Shown here piece after piece: positions 51,166 to 64,000 of a stretch of 64,000 nt of DNA. Positions within the stretch are counted from its first letter, which is position 1; every line of letters begins with the position of its first letter. The notes under the pieces were generated by a model. The model was given only the letters and a program-made list of their open reading frames with translations. It did not search any database and was not told where the DNA came from. Location of the stretch: positions 9,031,501 to 9,095,500 of the forward strand of contig JAYKKI010000090.1 in the NCBI GenBank assembly GCA_039881145.1. Reading direction: 5' to 3'. The position numbers were made by a program, and so were the translations under genes. Origin of the DNA: Druceiella hillmani (Eukaryota > Arthropoda > Insecta > Lepidoptera > Hepialidae).

Positions 51166-53499
51166 AATACAAAGCAATATTTAATATATTAATAGATGAA
51201 ATATGCAATAAATGAAACGAAAATAAATTCGAACTTAATTTTCATATTTCTCTCGCAAGGCCTTGCAACAACTTGATTACATTTATATCACTACTTTTTA
51301 AGTCAAAATTTTACAATAATATTTTTATTGAGATATTTATGTCTACTTCTGAATCTAATACGTCATTAATATTTGACAGCAGCTGATTTCATATCTTTAA
51401 AATTTCTTAATTGTTTAATTATAGTTATCGCAATTTTTAACTAGTCTCTGAGGTTAACCTTAAGATTTGATAATCCTTAGCTTCTGACATTTTTATTCCC
51501 GGAATAAAATATTTCAAAATAAACAGACGAATTTCATAAGTAATATATGCTTTTTATTGGTGGTTACATGTTTTCTTGTATTGTTTAAATTAACCACATC
51601 TTTCACACAATTTAATCAACCTAATTATAACCATTTTGACGTTTACTGGTTTCCCGACTAAATCAAGGACTAACTTGGAAGCAATTTATAATTACAACTT
51701 TAATTTCGGTTTAATTTCGGATGGTCAAATCTGTTTTTCAATATGTAATGACTATATCTGTATCCATGTTACAACAATTAAATATTTCTATTTTTTCCCT
51801 TACATTTGTTAAATATTTTTTTACCTATATCAAGACATATGTCTTACAAATATATTTCTTGTTGTAACTACCACTTCTTTTAATTTGAAATCAATATTAA
51901 TGCACACCTCTAAAAATAAGTTTAAGCAACGATAGATTAAAATTAACATACACATGTTCCGATAATATAATCACCATTTTGGGTTTCGACATATTGACGT
52001 AATTGTCATTTTGAATTTTTGAAACCTTATTTTAAAAGACATCCATCACCAAGAATTTCCAAACCATGTATTAAATTTTTTGTATATTGCCATATTGAAT
52101 TTGACATATTTCTCATAGCACAGACGAAGAATTATGTTACTAAGTGATTGTTTTACAGGTTAAATTAACTAGTTAAAAGTAACAGTTGAAAGTAACTACA
52201 AAATAAATAGTCGATCTTTTACGAAATTAATATCCGGTCCTTAATAAAATTGCTTTAATTATGTTGACGTTTTATATTGGTTTATTTTTCGTCTCATGAA
52301 TATAAAACCCCAGCTATATGACAGAATACCAAAATAGAAAATGAAAATAAAAGTATATTTAGAATAGATATTGTTTCCAAAACAAACCGGAAACTTACCA
52401 GAAAAAAAATTGGTGTACTGGAATTTTTCTAAGCTAAAATAGATGTTTGTGATATAGAAAATAATGTTGCGACTGAAAAATTATCAACAAAATTTACGAA
52501 CTATTTAAACAGCTCCATGGATAAGATCGACAATCGTAAACGTTATCGAGGATCATGAGTAAATTTAATATCTGATATTATTTCATGTCCAAAATAAACC
52601 ATAGTAAGGATCATTTCGAAAAGAGGTTGATGCTTTAAAAACATAAGTATGAAGGATATAATATTTATTTACTTGTTAAAACAGTCCACCAAAAAACTGA
52701 AAAACAAATTTACATAAGAAATATTGTGATGCAGTAAAAAAAACTAAGAAAGAAGCGTTAAAAATGAAGAACATTATTCAAAACTAACTCATTTCGTTTT
52801 ATTATCTCGTCAAGAACAATTAATTGTAGTAAAGCTTTTCAACTTTTTAAAAGTTATTGAATTAATATTAATAAGCTTAAAGTTAAATTAGTTTTTAAAT
52901 ATTTAACAGAAGAAATATTGTGCCATCTGTGAAAAAATTACGGAACTGATACTGAACTTATAGCTGCAGAGTTGACAGAAAGCATCATCAAGGTCATAAA
53001 GGAACTAGCAAGAGAGCGGTATTGGCTGTTTTATACATAGCACATATAGGTCTCTTCTTTATTTGTACAGCAAAAGTTTGTTTTCGAATTTTTCTTACAA
53101 AAATAATGTTTGTTGTACTAAGTTATTTTTCTCTAGTTATTAGTAGAGAGTAATATCTTAGTATTCAAAAGAATTTTTTTTTTGCCAATGCTTTTCCAAT
53201 AATATTCACATGTAAACGTTTCATTGCCATTAACAGAATCTCGATGAAAAAAAAAAATAAAGAAAACATTGACTTATCAATATAAAAAAATTACCCTACT
53301 AATACAATATCGCAATCCAAATAAGAGTTTCGCTACAAATTACCCTTACTTAGCTTGTTATCGCTTAAAACAAACCTTAGTGAAAAATTTAATTTCCTCC
53401 ACAGTAACAGAAGCGAAAAATCATACGAAGAACTCGAAAAAAATGCATGAGACTTAATATAAAAAAGAAAAAACAAAGAATGAAAAGATTGATTTAAAT

Positions 53500-53541
53500 G
53501 ATATTTGCATTTGGATATTTTATAACCCAAATGCAAATATC
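53500..53541. repeat. Perfect inverted repeat, 15 bp arms, 12 bp spacer
   Basis: GATATTTGCATTTGG at 53500-53514 and CCAAATGCAAATATC at 53527-53541. Confidence 0.95.
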
Positions 53542-56500
53542 AATCGGAATAAAGGAAAAAAATTACAAAACAGTTTGAGAAACATAGAAAATACGGAACA
53601 AAATATGCAATGACCGATTACAATACTCGTATCAAATGAAGCAATAATCAAGTACAAGAAAAGGTGTACGAAATGACAAAAAAAATGTAAAATTATATCC
53701 CGAAGCATGCCATTACACCGCCATTGAACGATAATAAGGTCATAAACTATCACCAATTTTCTTACCATCATAAGAAACAACATAGAATTTGCGAAATCTT
53801 ACACAGCGGAAAACAAAGAAAAAGGAGAAAACAAGACAAGAAGCAAGTTAAACAGAGATAGCACTCAAAAAACACATAACTCAAGAAGCACAATCTGCAC
53901 AACTACCCTTAACTATACCTTAACAAAGGCACTAAAGCACAAATGATCATATTGAATGTAACAAATAATTATAATGTCTGCCAGAGACTTACCTGAAGCT
54001 GGTTTATTAGAATGAAAGTGAAGAAGAAAATACTTCCAAAACAATTACTTTCCATAAATAATTTAAAAAGGAAAACGGAAGTTGATGTTATAAGAATCAC
54101 CGTATAAATTTTTAAAAAATTAAAAAGACGGTTGTGGAAGTGAAATAAGGGAAGAGAGAATAATAAATTATTAAAATTTGCTCCGAGCATTTCGTTATCA
54201 ATGTGGGCAGGCGGCGGTAGCGGGTCAAACAAAATACGTGGCCGTCTGAATAGTGCATTATACTCGAGACAGTTTTTTAAACAAATGAGACTGATAGGGA
54301 AATGCGTATTGTGCAAACAGTGTTTGTATCGTGCCGGTTACTTGCGGTTAATAAGTTTATTTCAATACGAATCTCATTTCCGTTCGTATCTTTGTACTTC
54401 GTGAATAAAAAATAGTTATGATTGAGTCATATTTAATAGTCGTAAATACTAATAACTGATTAAAAGTAATAAAAGTTTTGAACTTCATAGTTATCGAAAG
54501 AAGCATTTTGTATTTATTTTTCCGGTTAAAAGGAAAAATCATTATAAACGGATTATTGATTTCTGGAGGTAAATTTTCCACGTCCTTCTTACTGGTAGAT
54601 TGCACACATGCAACAGATAAAGAAGACTGTCACGTTTAAGACGTTGCTGTGGATATGTTATTTGACAGCACAGATTATACATTTTCGTTACAATTCGGAA
54701 AAGTTTACTGCCCTTTATACAAAATCGTTCCACAACCGTATTTCGTGACATAATAGGCTGTTGGTTGATTTAGTAGTAAATTGTGACGCTGACATATTTC
54801 ATTATTGTGAATCAGATATTGCCTTGTTTTGATGAAAGTTTGGTTTACCGGGATTTTCTTGACACGCCTTGTTTTATTCGTAACATGCAAGGCAAACAAG
54901 TGGATTCCAGCTGACAGAGATATCTAACAAAATATATCTCTGTGAAGAAAAATTAAGATCATGAAAGAATTGAGATCTATAGTAACACAATTTTTAACGA
55001 CATTGTAAATGTACGTTAAACCTTTATTATATATATCAAATAATAATACGTTCTACACTAAAGTTACAATAATACTGCAATTTTTATTTTATGCTAATAA
55101 AACTTTGAATTGACCTTAAGAAAAAACTCTTTTATTTTGTTTACACGACATAAAATACAATATTATATGTCAATGTTTGAGAAAGAATGTCAGTAATTCA
55201 TTATGTTATTTAATATCATTTCCAAGTACCCTGAGAAATTAAATAATTGTGAATTGATTACAAACTATCCAATTATTATTTTTGAGATTTTCCTTTATCT
55301 GTGTGATAGACAAACAGCAATGCTATATTTCTTTTTTCTTCAAAATTATGAGAATGGTGAATAACGTTTGAATGGCAAAGCAGATGAAAGTTTTAATAAA
55401 CACAGCGTAATAAACCCAGTAGTTTCTATTAGAATTACGGAGATTTATACTCTAAACAAAGACGAGAGATAAAGTCATATTGGAAGCGTTTTCATGGTTT
55501 AAAAAAGAGACTAAAATTATTAATATTAAGCATATTATGTACTTTTAATAAGTTTGAATTTGGAAAGGAAAATCTAATGCCTCTTTCCAAAGCAAAAGTG
55601 TTTATGGCTAAAGTAGATGACTTTAAGATTCTGCCTGATTCATTATATGCCCATGCGGAATAATGTGCAATATCGTACTGGGTATTGGGCTCTAGTTATT
55701 TATTAAATATTTACGATGCGCCAGCAAAGTCGATGACACATACTTGAAAGTCGGCGACATATATAAAAAATTTAGTCCAAGCCTATAAAGCTGGCTTCTC
55801 TATAACCTTGCCACGTAAAGACGTGCATATCATATAGTATCTTAATACAATTCGATCGAAGATCCTATTACTCAAAGAATGAAAATGAAATGAAAAAATT
55901 TAGAATTAATCATCAAAGGGCTTCAGTCGTATTTTTTTGTGTTCCATCAATAGCCACGTAAAATTATGCTTGCTTTCAGAGAGAGTTAAATGAATTTTAT
56001 AGTGTTATAGAGATGACCACCTACTCTGATTCCGTTGTCTCAATCGATAAACAGTGACTCCTCCATAAACTGTATAAAAAGCTAATTTGTGTTTTTATTA
56101 TATTCAAACAACTTTTATTAATTTGAAAACAAACCTCGCCGGACTAATTTCATGAATATTTTAGCATTACGATCTGAGAGATATAGATACTTTTAGTATA
56201 ATTTTATTTTGTTTAGAATTATAAAAAAATCGATTTATGTAACACATTATTTTAATGATTTTACATAAATTATATAGTTTTTTAAACCAAAAATTTGATT
56301 AAAATTTTGGTTACTATTAATGTATACCTTCATTTTGAGTTAGTCGGCAGTAGATTAAATAACTTATTTTGGCTATTAACATTCAGTTTTTCTCAAAAAT
56401 GAAGATTCGTTTTACCACACCAAATGAAAGTCCGTGAACTGGGTTCTACTATTCTGGCAACTAGATCTGGCAGATCCATTGGCCTAGGTTTATAACACTA

Positions 56501-57344
56501 CGATTTCCCGCTAATAAATTCATATATTGTTAATATAATTATATTTAAGACAAATGATTTTACACATCTAAGAGACCTTTTTATCAAAGCTAATAATCAC
56601 TTATAAATGTATAAAACCGCATTCATTTTCGTTAAACATCACAATGTAAAACATAACAAACCATGGTAACCGAATGAAAACTTAATTATGAACTAAATAA
56701 TACTAGGCGTGGAATAGTCGTCGGTTTTAGTGGGGGTATTCGCGTTTTTGCGAAGAATAGTTTCACAACCACGTTATCAAAAATATCTAAGTATTTTAAT
56801 GTAACGCATACCGGTAGTGTATACGCCCTTAAAGAAATATCTACAAAACAGTGAACCGCAATGAATTCAGAGGACAGATACAGGTACAGAGATATAGGGG
56901 ATTTTGAAAAATTCCACGCCAAGATTTTTTGTGGGTTTCAGGTTCAGGATCTTTCCAACGTGAGTTTAAGAGCGGCGGTTTCTTTAAAAGTGTTTATAAG
57001 GCTATTGTGCAAAGAATTAGCTGGCCCGTTGGGTCAGTTATCTTGCATTTACTCTACAAAATGGTTCAAAGTGATTTTTTTCAGTTTTAGACAATTTTAC
57101 CATAAAATGAATTTCGCTGATGTTAGGAAGCCAAAACAAACGTAACACATTTAACTATTTATTTAGATATAATGATCGGAATATCATTACTTTAATTTAG
57201 AAGATTTATTTTCAATCAGTTTGCAATTTATATAATTGAAAACATGAAATTGCTACCTTGTTAGTAGTGGATCTATATATTTATAATAAATACGCCTGTG
57301 CATTTGTCTCTAATTAATAAGTTTTCGAAATAATAGTCATGGTG

Positions 57345-57404
57345 TTTAAATTATTATATAAGTTTATCCTTTTTTTTTAAATTATTATATAAGTTTATCC
57401 TTTT
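57345..57404. repeat. Tandem duplication, period 31 bp
   Basis: TAAATTATTATATAAGTTTA followed by TCCTTTT occurs twice in a row. Confidence 0.92.
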
Positions 57405-57459
57405 CTAAAGTCAAATATGACAGATAACGTAGATTTATAAAAGGATACAAAGTCACTCT

Positions 57460-57519
57460 GTATTTATAAATGTCTAACTGTAACCCATAAAGGGGCAACA
57501 GTTAGACATTGTTAAATAC
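57460..57519. repeat. Inverted repeat, 13 bp perfect core
   Basis: AATGTCTAACTGT (57469-57481) pairs with ACAGTTAGACATT (57498-57510). Pairing extends imperfectly outward through GTATTTA and TAAATAC. Confidence 0.9.
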
Positions 57520-58058
57520 GGATCATACCTGATGCATTACTTGGCAGTATTGGCTGTGAATGGGGTTGAGAATCATCTCTTAAATAATCCTATATATTTC
57601 TTATATTGCTTAATAGAATATGTACGTGTTGTCTAAATTTGGATATTATAACTAGAAATAAAAAAATCATTATAGGACTTGCCTGAGGTCGATTTAGCTG
57701 AAACGTTTAACACTACATTAAAAATGTTTTTTTTCTTTCGTGTTCTTCACGCATAACATTGTAATGTAGTAGGTAATTACCGAGCGCAATTTTTTAGATC
57801 TACCTTAAATTACCTAATAACTCTAATTTATCTATAAATAATTCATACTCTTGCCATATATTTTTAATAAGTTTTCTCTAAATTAAGAAATCTAGTTTCA
57901 GTCTCAAAGTATAACTTGTCTCCTTTCTGAAACGACTCACGTAACGGTATACAAACAGAAAACCTACCATCAATTATGCGTTGAGTATTAGTAGTGAAAT
58001 GTTTTTCATATATTTCGTGCACATCAAGCACGTTTTTAGTAATAGTTAATAATAATAG

Positions 58059-58082
58059 TTCTACGGCTTCTAAGCCGTAGAA
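58059..58082. repeat. Perfect inverted repeat, 11 bp arms, 2 bp spacer
   Basis: TTCTACGGCTT, CT, AAGCCGTAGAA: a compact hairpin in non-coding DNA. Confidence 0.95.
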
Positions 58083-58203
58083 AGGGTTATTTTATTACTT
58101 TGCGGCTAGTTCTAGAGTCAGCTGAACATATGTTTCTGACGACCATTGGTTGCTAATAAAACATACAAATTATATATAGGCCTATTTATGGGATGCTGAA
58201 CAG

Positions 58204-58440
58204 TTTAATATATTTGCCAACGTCAATGTTATTGCAAAACAAAGACTCCCATCTCACCCACGAAGAAAGTTCCCAATAGCTCGACTAAACTGCTCAGGAG
58301 AGATAACCTCCATTATCACAACGCTAAGAACTGGACACCTGAAAGACATGAAAATCATGCCAGACGGAACAAAGAATTACTCTTGAACATGCCCACACTA
58401 CCCAAATATGCAACTGGCCACAAGCCATAGACACGTCTAC
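58204..58440 (+). pseudogene. LINE polyprotein C-terminal (RNase H-end) fragment
   Basis: One plus-strand frame reads Leu-Pro-Ser-His-Pro-Arg-Arg-Lys-Phe-Pro, then Ala-Arg-Leu-Asn, Thr-Leu-Arg-Thr-Gly-His-Leu-Lys-Asp-Met-Lys and Pro-Asp-Gly-Thr-Lys-Asn-Tyr-Ser. After a TGA at 58384-58386 come Cys-Pro-His-Tyr-Pro-Asn-Met-Gln-Leu. The Leu-Arg-Thr-Gly-His plus Cys-Pro-x-Cys-x2 pattern is the usual end of Jockey/CR1-type insect LINE proteins after RNase H. One cysteine of the terminal cluster is Tyr here. No upstream RT was found, so this is a 5'-truncated and mutated scrap. Confidence 0.6.
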
Positions 58441-59614
58441 AACAACAACAGTTTAACAAAATTAATTTATTATACTTAATATAGCAAAATCAGTAAATAT
58501 ATATTCAGTATTTTCACTGTCAAGTGACGTAAGGTAAACGTTTATAAATGTTTTAATTCGCCCAAAATTTGTTGATTGCAATCGGTTTTAAAGAAATATT
58601 CAAATATATAAAGAACTTAAAAAAACATTTGCGTGTTTGTGCTTGCGTGGTTGTGTAAATTCAAGCTAGGTGTGCTATAACTCATCGGATATGCGTGTGC
58701 TGTAATTCATAAATAGTTTGAATAAAATCTTGTGTTTGGCAGTTTTAAGTAATACGTGCGTTTTTAATTTTTTATTGAAACCGTATGTAGAATCGAAAAA
58801 TAAAAATTTTTTCAAAAATATGGCCAAATAATCTTTCTCAAAAGATGGATTTATTCTTGGAGACCATAGTTTGTTACGTATACACATTTTCTCCATTTAG
58901 ACATTTATTTTGTCTTTTACCGAGTTATTAATTTAGCTTATTTCTACGTAAAAGTGCATAATAACAGAAGAACCTATTTGATTTGTATCTTTAGCTATTC
59001 AATTTAATAAAACCGACCAACAAAATTCGTTAATAACTCGAATTTTCTTCTAAAATGTGTAAGTACATAAAATTATTAACTATTCTGAATATCGGTGTGC
59101 AAATTACTAAAATTAAACATTTTCAGACTAAAATAACTAGAAACCTCAACAGTTTTACCAAATTTAATAATGCGAAAAACTTTCCCAGATCATTTGAGGA
59201 AAATTTCGATCAATTACACCTATCAGTTTGGTTACCCCATTATCTATAAAAAGTTGCTATTGACTTTGCGTCTATCAAGAGACGCTGAAAACGATTATTA
59301 ATATATATTTAATAATCTGTTTGTACCCGAAAATTTGTATGGATATTTTAATTGTTTTTTTCAATATGATTAATTTATAAAATTAGTAAAGTCAGTAAGT
59401 TTCTTTTCATTTATTGTATTACGATAATAAAATTTTCACAACATTGAATTACACATCACCTAAATTTGGAAGAACGTTTAAATTTTGGGAAAAGATTATT
59501 TATTTTCGACTGTTGGCGCAGATTTACCTTAGTTCTATATTTATGGTAAATGTAAGTGAAGCCGTAGGTGGTATTTAGTTTTGAGATATCCATATTTTTT
59601 CACCAGAATATATG
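58441..59614. other. AT-rich intergenic DNA, no supported gene
   Basis: Frames at 58675-58896 (-) and 59055-59249 (+) are unrecognised and of background composition. Confidence 0.6.
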
Positions 59615-60148
59615 TCAAAACTGAACGCCGTTTAGGGCTTCAAAATTAAATAATAACTGTCTTTCACAAAAATTATGACTACCTAATTCGTTTATCCACT
59701 TTTAATTTTTTTTCAACGTAGTCGAGTTCTAGGTTTTTATGGCTTCGTTTTTTTTTGCCAATAACCTACCAAAGGGTATTTTCATACACATAGTTTGAAA
59801 CCGGGTGCATTGCCGGGTGCAAGCTTTGCTCTTATTTCCGGGTGCAAACTTGGCTCTTATTTCTTGTTTATGAAAAAATGCTTGAAGAAACCTTATAATA
59901 ATTATTAAAGACATATCCAATGACTCAATAAGAATTGAAAAAAAATTTCCGTTTTTTTATTGCAATTCAGCCAAATTGATTTTTTGTCTATAACCAAGCC
60001 TATAACACTTTTACATTAAATACAAACGTAATGGTATCTTATTTCCTAAAACCGGTTTAGCATTTTAGCACATTATTTGTGTTTAGAAAATCATACATAC
60101 ATGGACTTAAATTCAATACCCTTCCTTTGCTGCGCTGTAGTTGGGTAA
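59615..60148 (-). repeat. Unnamed interspersed repeat, copy 2 (family R2), inverted
   Basis: Read on the minus strand it begins TTTTACCCAACTACAGCGCA and ends CGGCGTTCAGTTTTGA, colinear with 27491-28049 at roughly 70% identity by eye. This copy has a local triplication of a GCACCCGG unit near 59800-59850. The minus-strand 63-codon frame at 59729-59920 lies wholly inside it. Confidence 0.75.
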
Positions 60149-61918
60149 AAAATATCTCGGCGCTGTTTTACATAGGAAAAATAAAACAGATTTTTTTTAT
60201 TGTTATTACATAAATAATGTTAATTGTGATTAATTTAAAAAATTAAGAATTTTGTTTATTATGATGACTTTCAGAGATCATTATATAAAAGTTACTCAAA
60301 AAATATACCAAATATCCTCCGAATTCTTTTAATTAAAAGGAAATTGTGTAATGCTTTAGATAAATCAATATTAAATAAAAGCAGGTCTCAAAGGAAAAAT
60401 ATATCTGGACAACGAAAAATTGTAATTATGTTGGGTATTATTAATTAGTCGAGAGCTATTTGTAAATGTTATTTTTATATAAAATATATGTACATATTTC
60501 CTCTAAAGATTGGTTTAGAGTCAAATAAATCCAGCTTTGCATTAGGATATTATAAGGTTCATTACAAAATTTATACGACTTTGTTGAACATTAACCAGTT
60601 TAGGAAAAGATTTTGATTCTGTATACACGTGTTTAGGAAAACATTAAGAAAATATGATCATTACTTTGATAAAAAATGTCACTTAATGATGATAAAAAAA
60701 TCAGTTAGTCTGCTTATTTGTCATATTTCTAATAGCTAGGAAGTAGATACACAAGTGCTTATTAAGGTTAAGCAGAGTAGAATAAAAAAATAAATAGACG
60801 AACATGAATAAAAAAATTAACCCGAACTACTTTTTCAGATGTAGGTTGACAAAAAATATATACAAACTACCTCCAGCCCTCCCCTCCCCTCTCTCCCTAT
60901 TTTAAAAATTGATAAGTTCAAAATTATGTAATAAACCGCACACACTTCATCGATATGCATTTACAGTTATGTTAATATGGAAATGGTAGGTTTTTCAAAT
61001 AAAATTTTGACAAATTACCATAATCTGATTTTATTTTAGCCAAGTGAGGGAAATAAATTAGCTAAAATAAGTAAAGTTTAATAATAACAAATCATTTCGA
61101 TGCAGAAACACGTTCGAAACCGAAAAGGCAAGTGATCGATTTATCTTCAAATTTTATTGAAAAATCAGGCTGATAACAGCCAATTTTTTAAGATTTTTTT
61201 TAAAGCGAAGGGCAGGATATTGTTCAAGCCCCTAGAACATAGTTCTGGAATATTTAAATTTTAGGCTTTAGATTTTAGTTTTTTTATGAACATTAGAATT
61301 CTCATTACTTACTAGAATTATGAAACAAATTTCTATGTGCTCCAAGGTCAAAAAAAGATATCAAATGTCCACGAGTTTTGTGATCATGTTTCCACTATCT
61401 TTCCGTAGCGATATGCTGCGATCAGCGCACTATTTGAAATGACTTTCGACCTGTGATCTCGACCGGGAAATAATGAAGTAAAGGTCCAGTAGATTTTACC
61501 CGTAACCGAATCCCTTACATCTTCGCAATCTACTTTGCCTGACATATTTCCTTCTTCTTAAGCACAATGATACCGAATTGGGTGACGATCGTGACCCTCG
61601 TCAAGAGGACGATGGAAGGTTTTTGCGCAAAGTGAGCTTATTATGATTATTTTAGTACGTGACTTAACCAATTGAACATAAATCTGATATTGTTCAATTG
61701 AAAAGTGAAAAAATAAACGAGTGTGCTTTGGACACACACGACTGAAGAAAAACTTTAAATTCACAAAATATGAACTTTAAAATGTTTTTACAATTTTATT
61801 CACTTTAAGCGTAGAATATTTAATGTATTGAACCAAATAATAATTCATAAAATTTTTCAAGAACGAAATGAAATTCAAAATAATAAAAAAATCACCGTTC
61901 GAGTAACGCTAGCAAACT

Positions 61919-61920
<2 letters not shown>
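60149..61920. other. AT-rich intergenic DNA, no supported gene
   Basis: A pyrimidine-rich CCCTCCCCTCCCCTC tract lies near 60878. No gene was recognised. The minus-strand frame at 61558-61764 is unremarkable. Confidence 0.6.

Positions 61921-61966
<46 letters not shown>
61921..61966. repeat. (AT)n microsatellite
   Basis: A pure AT run of about 45 bp. It is responsible for the Ile-Tyr repeats in the open frame across it. Confidence 0.95.
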
Positions 61967-61967
<1 letters not shown>

Positions 61968-61970
61968 TGC

Positions 61971-62325
61971 ACTGGCTATGAGAGGAAGAGAGAAAGAAAA
62001 TGTGCGCGCGCACTGCTCTCTCTTGCTCCTACAGTGTGATATAGACAATAGGCTTGCACTGTGTCTTAGATATAGGAAACATAACTGGCTATGAGAGAAA
62101 GAGAGAAAGAAAATGTGAGCTCACACCTCTCTCTCTCTTGTCCCTACACTAATATACGGAACGTAACTCTCTCTCTTTCTGTCTTCACTAATTTATATCT
62201 CGTTCCCAACTTCCGTTCGCCTCGTCCGATCACACTTTTCGTAACGCTCTCGTCACGCATTCACCAGCTTACTCCCCAAGTCAAGCGTGCGTAAAGAAGT
62301 TTTACTTTAATAAGGCTATGAGACA
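61971..62325. repeat. Imperfect tandem repeat, period about 114 bp
   Basis: Units start CTGGCTATGAGAG, followed by a GAAAGAGAGAAAGAAAATGTG-like purine tract (positions about 61971 and 62085), then a CTCTCTCTTG pyrimidine tract. GGCTATGAGA recurs a third time at about 62314. The purine and pyrimidine tracts could fold on each other. Confidence 0.75.
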
Positions 62326-63735
62326 AAAAATATGGTACAGGTTATTCTATCTTATATGCACTCCATACCAAATGTGATCAAGTAAGTTTTCTGTTTACTT
62401 TTTTATACGAATTGAGTATACATATTGCGAGTTTCCTATTAGTATTGCTTTTCAATGATATATTTTACTAATTGTTATTGCCATCGAACTTACCTTATTC
62501 AATATTTTTGCAATGCTACACAAATATTTGCAATAGTTCTACAAAACCTGTGAATAATGTTTGTTTCAATCTTATCCTTTTTATGTTTAATCAATACTAC
62601 ATTTAACATAAATACTTTATTTGAATCTATCTACTTAAATTTCGTAGAAGTAACCATAAAAGCGTGTGTGCTGCTTAAAGCAAAGTTGCTTTAATACCAA
62701 CTTAAAGGATATTTTATTGCTGGAATTTAATTTAATATAATAGTTAACTTTAAACAATCTGTGGTCGGCATTTGGATTATTGAGAAAGTTAATATTAATT
62801 TCTACTGCCTCATCTTCTGAAGACAAACTTTCATTAATTTATGGTTAAACAATTTATTCATGGCCAATTTAAGAGAATTTGTTAGTTTCTGGGCGAATGA
62901 AATTTATTTCGCTCAAGTCGTGCCAGCCTTCGCCCATGGTACACGAAATTATCCGTATGTATACTCCTAATTAAATAGCAACTTTTCTTTTCGATATTTC
63001 TAAATAACTTTATTCTTGGTGGGTAAAGGACAGCAAAAAACTTCACTAGCAAATGTGCTTAATATGACATTGGCTCAAAATAGGCATTCTTATGCCAGAA
63101 CTTATATCTCGGAATGTTTTGGACATTGCTTTCTTTAAACACGACACAAAGAATTTAATCTAGTTGTTAAAATGGGATGAATATTTTAGGGCATTAAATA
63201 AAAATAAATATGATCGTTTAACTACTATATTCTGAATAAACTTGCATGCCATATTTCAAATGGTTAAAGTTTTTTGATTAATACCATTTTCCTATACGTA
63301 CACACGCTTCTCTTTAAAACTCAACGGGGTCAAAATTATCAAAAGAGTGCATTTAAAAAGATGTCAGCTCTTCCTCTCAGGATATTTACGTTGAAAACTT
63401 ATTTATCTTACTTACTCGTAAATGTATCTTTATTGGTTTTTTTTATATTTTTTTATCAAAAAGTTATTTATATATTTTTTATCAAAAAGTTCTGTAATTA
63501 CGCTGTTCATATCCTTGATATAAAGAAGTGTTGTAAATAAATAAAATATATAAGAATCCAAAATTTATGACAAAAATAGATGGTCATCATATCATCTCAT
63601 TACTCGATCTCTTGCCGTACCTGGAACCTGTGAATCTCTAAATACTATTTCAGTTCTCATAGGGATCTGAGTATTTATATTAGGAAATTATGAGCTGAAA
63701 TAAAATCAGCGTTCCACTTTACATTGAAATAGAAA
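62326..63735. other. AT-rich intergenic DNA, no supported gene
   Basis: The 88-codon frame at 63274-63540 is dominated by Phe, Ile and Lys from AT runs. The stretch holds nothing else recognisable. Confidence 0.6.
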
Positions 63736-63739
63736 ATCT

Positions 63740-63898
63740 TTAAAGTTCTTGGCAATCTCCTGGCAATACATTAAGAAAATCTTTTCTCTCGCTCCACTGA
63801 AAATTTTTGTCGTTGCTCGGAACATAAGAAAATGAATCGCAAGAAATCTCAGAGGTTCCGTATACGTTAGCCTCCGGGTACAATGTGCCGCAAAAGTC
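63740..63898 (-). CDS. Candidate 3'-terminal exon of an unidentified gene (partial, weak)
   Basis: The minus strand has an open frame ending at a stop at 63740-63742, about 53 codons from a possible splice acceptor (GGTGCAG, AG at 63899-63900). Composition is less AT-rich than the surroundings. The peptide is balanced and contains three cysteines, with Phe-Cys-Gly-Thr-Leu-Tyr-Pro-Glu near its start and Pro-Gly-Asp-Cys-Gln-Glu-Leu at its end. In-frame stops lie just upstream (about 63942), so if real it must begin at a splice site or at the ATG at 63920-63922. An overlapping 69-codon frame on the same strand has less natural composition. I do not recognise the protein, and it could be chance. 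Confidence 0.2.
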   Translation of the reverse strand, partial: DFCGTLYPEANVYGTSEISCDSFSYVPSNDKNFQWSERKDFLNVLPGDCQEL

Positions 63899-64000
63899 CT
63901 GCACCGGACAGTCAATGTACATAAAAGTAATGAACTTACGGCCTCACTACGTTCTGTAGGACGTTGCTACCGACAAGAGAAGTAATTTAATCTGGGCAGA

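Larger units (their letters stand above)
48199..58200. other. AT-rich intergenic DNA, no supported gene
   Basis: About 10 kb with many 60-120 codon frames (48857-49225, 49325-49648, 50458-51012, 53969-54316, 56686-57145), often overlapping on both strands. I recognise no domain in any. The two frames at 56686-56922 (-) and 56861-57145 (+) have more balanced composition and would be the first to test. Inverted repeats, a microsatellite and a short tandem repeat are listed separately. Confidence 0.45.

Overview
The window is about 70% A+T, with long runs of unstructured AT-rich DNA, many microsatellites and several decayed transposable elements. It has no operons and no recognisable host gene. 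The repertoire points to an arthropod nuclear genome, most likely an insect: an env-bearing Ty3/gypsy (errantivirus-type) fossil, a canonical Helitron, mariner-like and P/THAP-like transposase scraps, and LINE tails, one ending in a TGATGATGAT tract. A lepidopteran source is my best guess from the style of the LINE tail and the short dispersed motifs, but nothing here proves it.

Layout. 1-1.8 kb: no gene. 1.77-2.0 kb: an AT microsatellite followed by a TATA/initiator-like stretch. 2.8-5.5 kb: a minus-strand errantivirus-type element reduced to protease, a splice of reverse transcriptase/RNase H, the integrase tail and part of env. 5.5-13.5 kb: mostly featureless, with a dispersed repeat near 8.6-8.8 kb and a possible decayed Helitron-type terminus at 9.6 kb. 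13.5-19.0 kb: the main feature, a nearly full-length plus-strand Helitron with one Rep-helicase gene broken by four frameshifts and one nonsense codon. It has two related hairpin terminators, one 64 bp after the stop codon and a second, intact CTAG|T terminus about 600 bp further on. 19-23 kb: tandem duplications, then a P-element/THAP9-like transposase remnant. 27.5 kb and 59.6 kb: two inverted copies of one 530-560 bp unnamed repeat. 29.4 kb: a mariner-like transposase N-terminal fragment. 33.5-45.5 kb: five copies of another unnamed repeat, one of them a head-to-head inverted pair. 37.7 kb: a GT-rich minisatellite. 39.5 kb: an RTE-like LINE 3' end. 47.9 kb: a 263 bp MITE with TAA target duplications. 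58.2 kb: a LINE C-terminal fragment. 63.7 kb: a weak candidate for a minus-strand terminal exon running off the window.

No gene in the window looks able to make a full-length product. The only element whose parts still read as one working system is the Helitron: a Rep nickase with HUH and tyrosine motifs, a Pif1-like helicase, and a 3' hairpin plus CTAG. Its coding frame is nevertheless broken five times. Several long perfect inverted repeats and local tandem duplications are scattered through the non-coding DNA.
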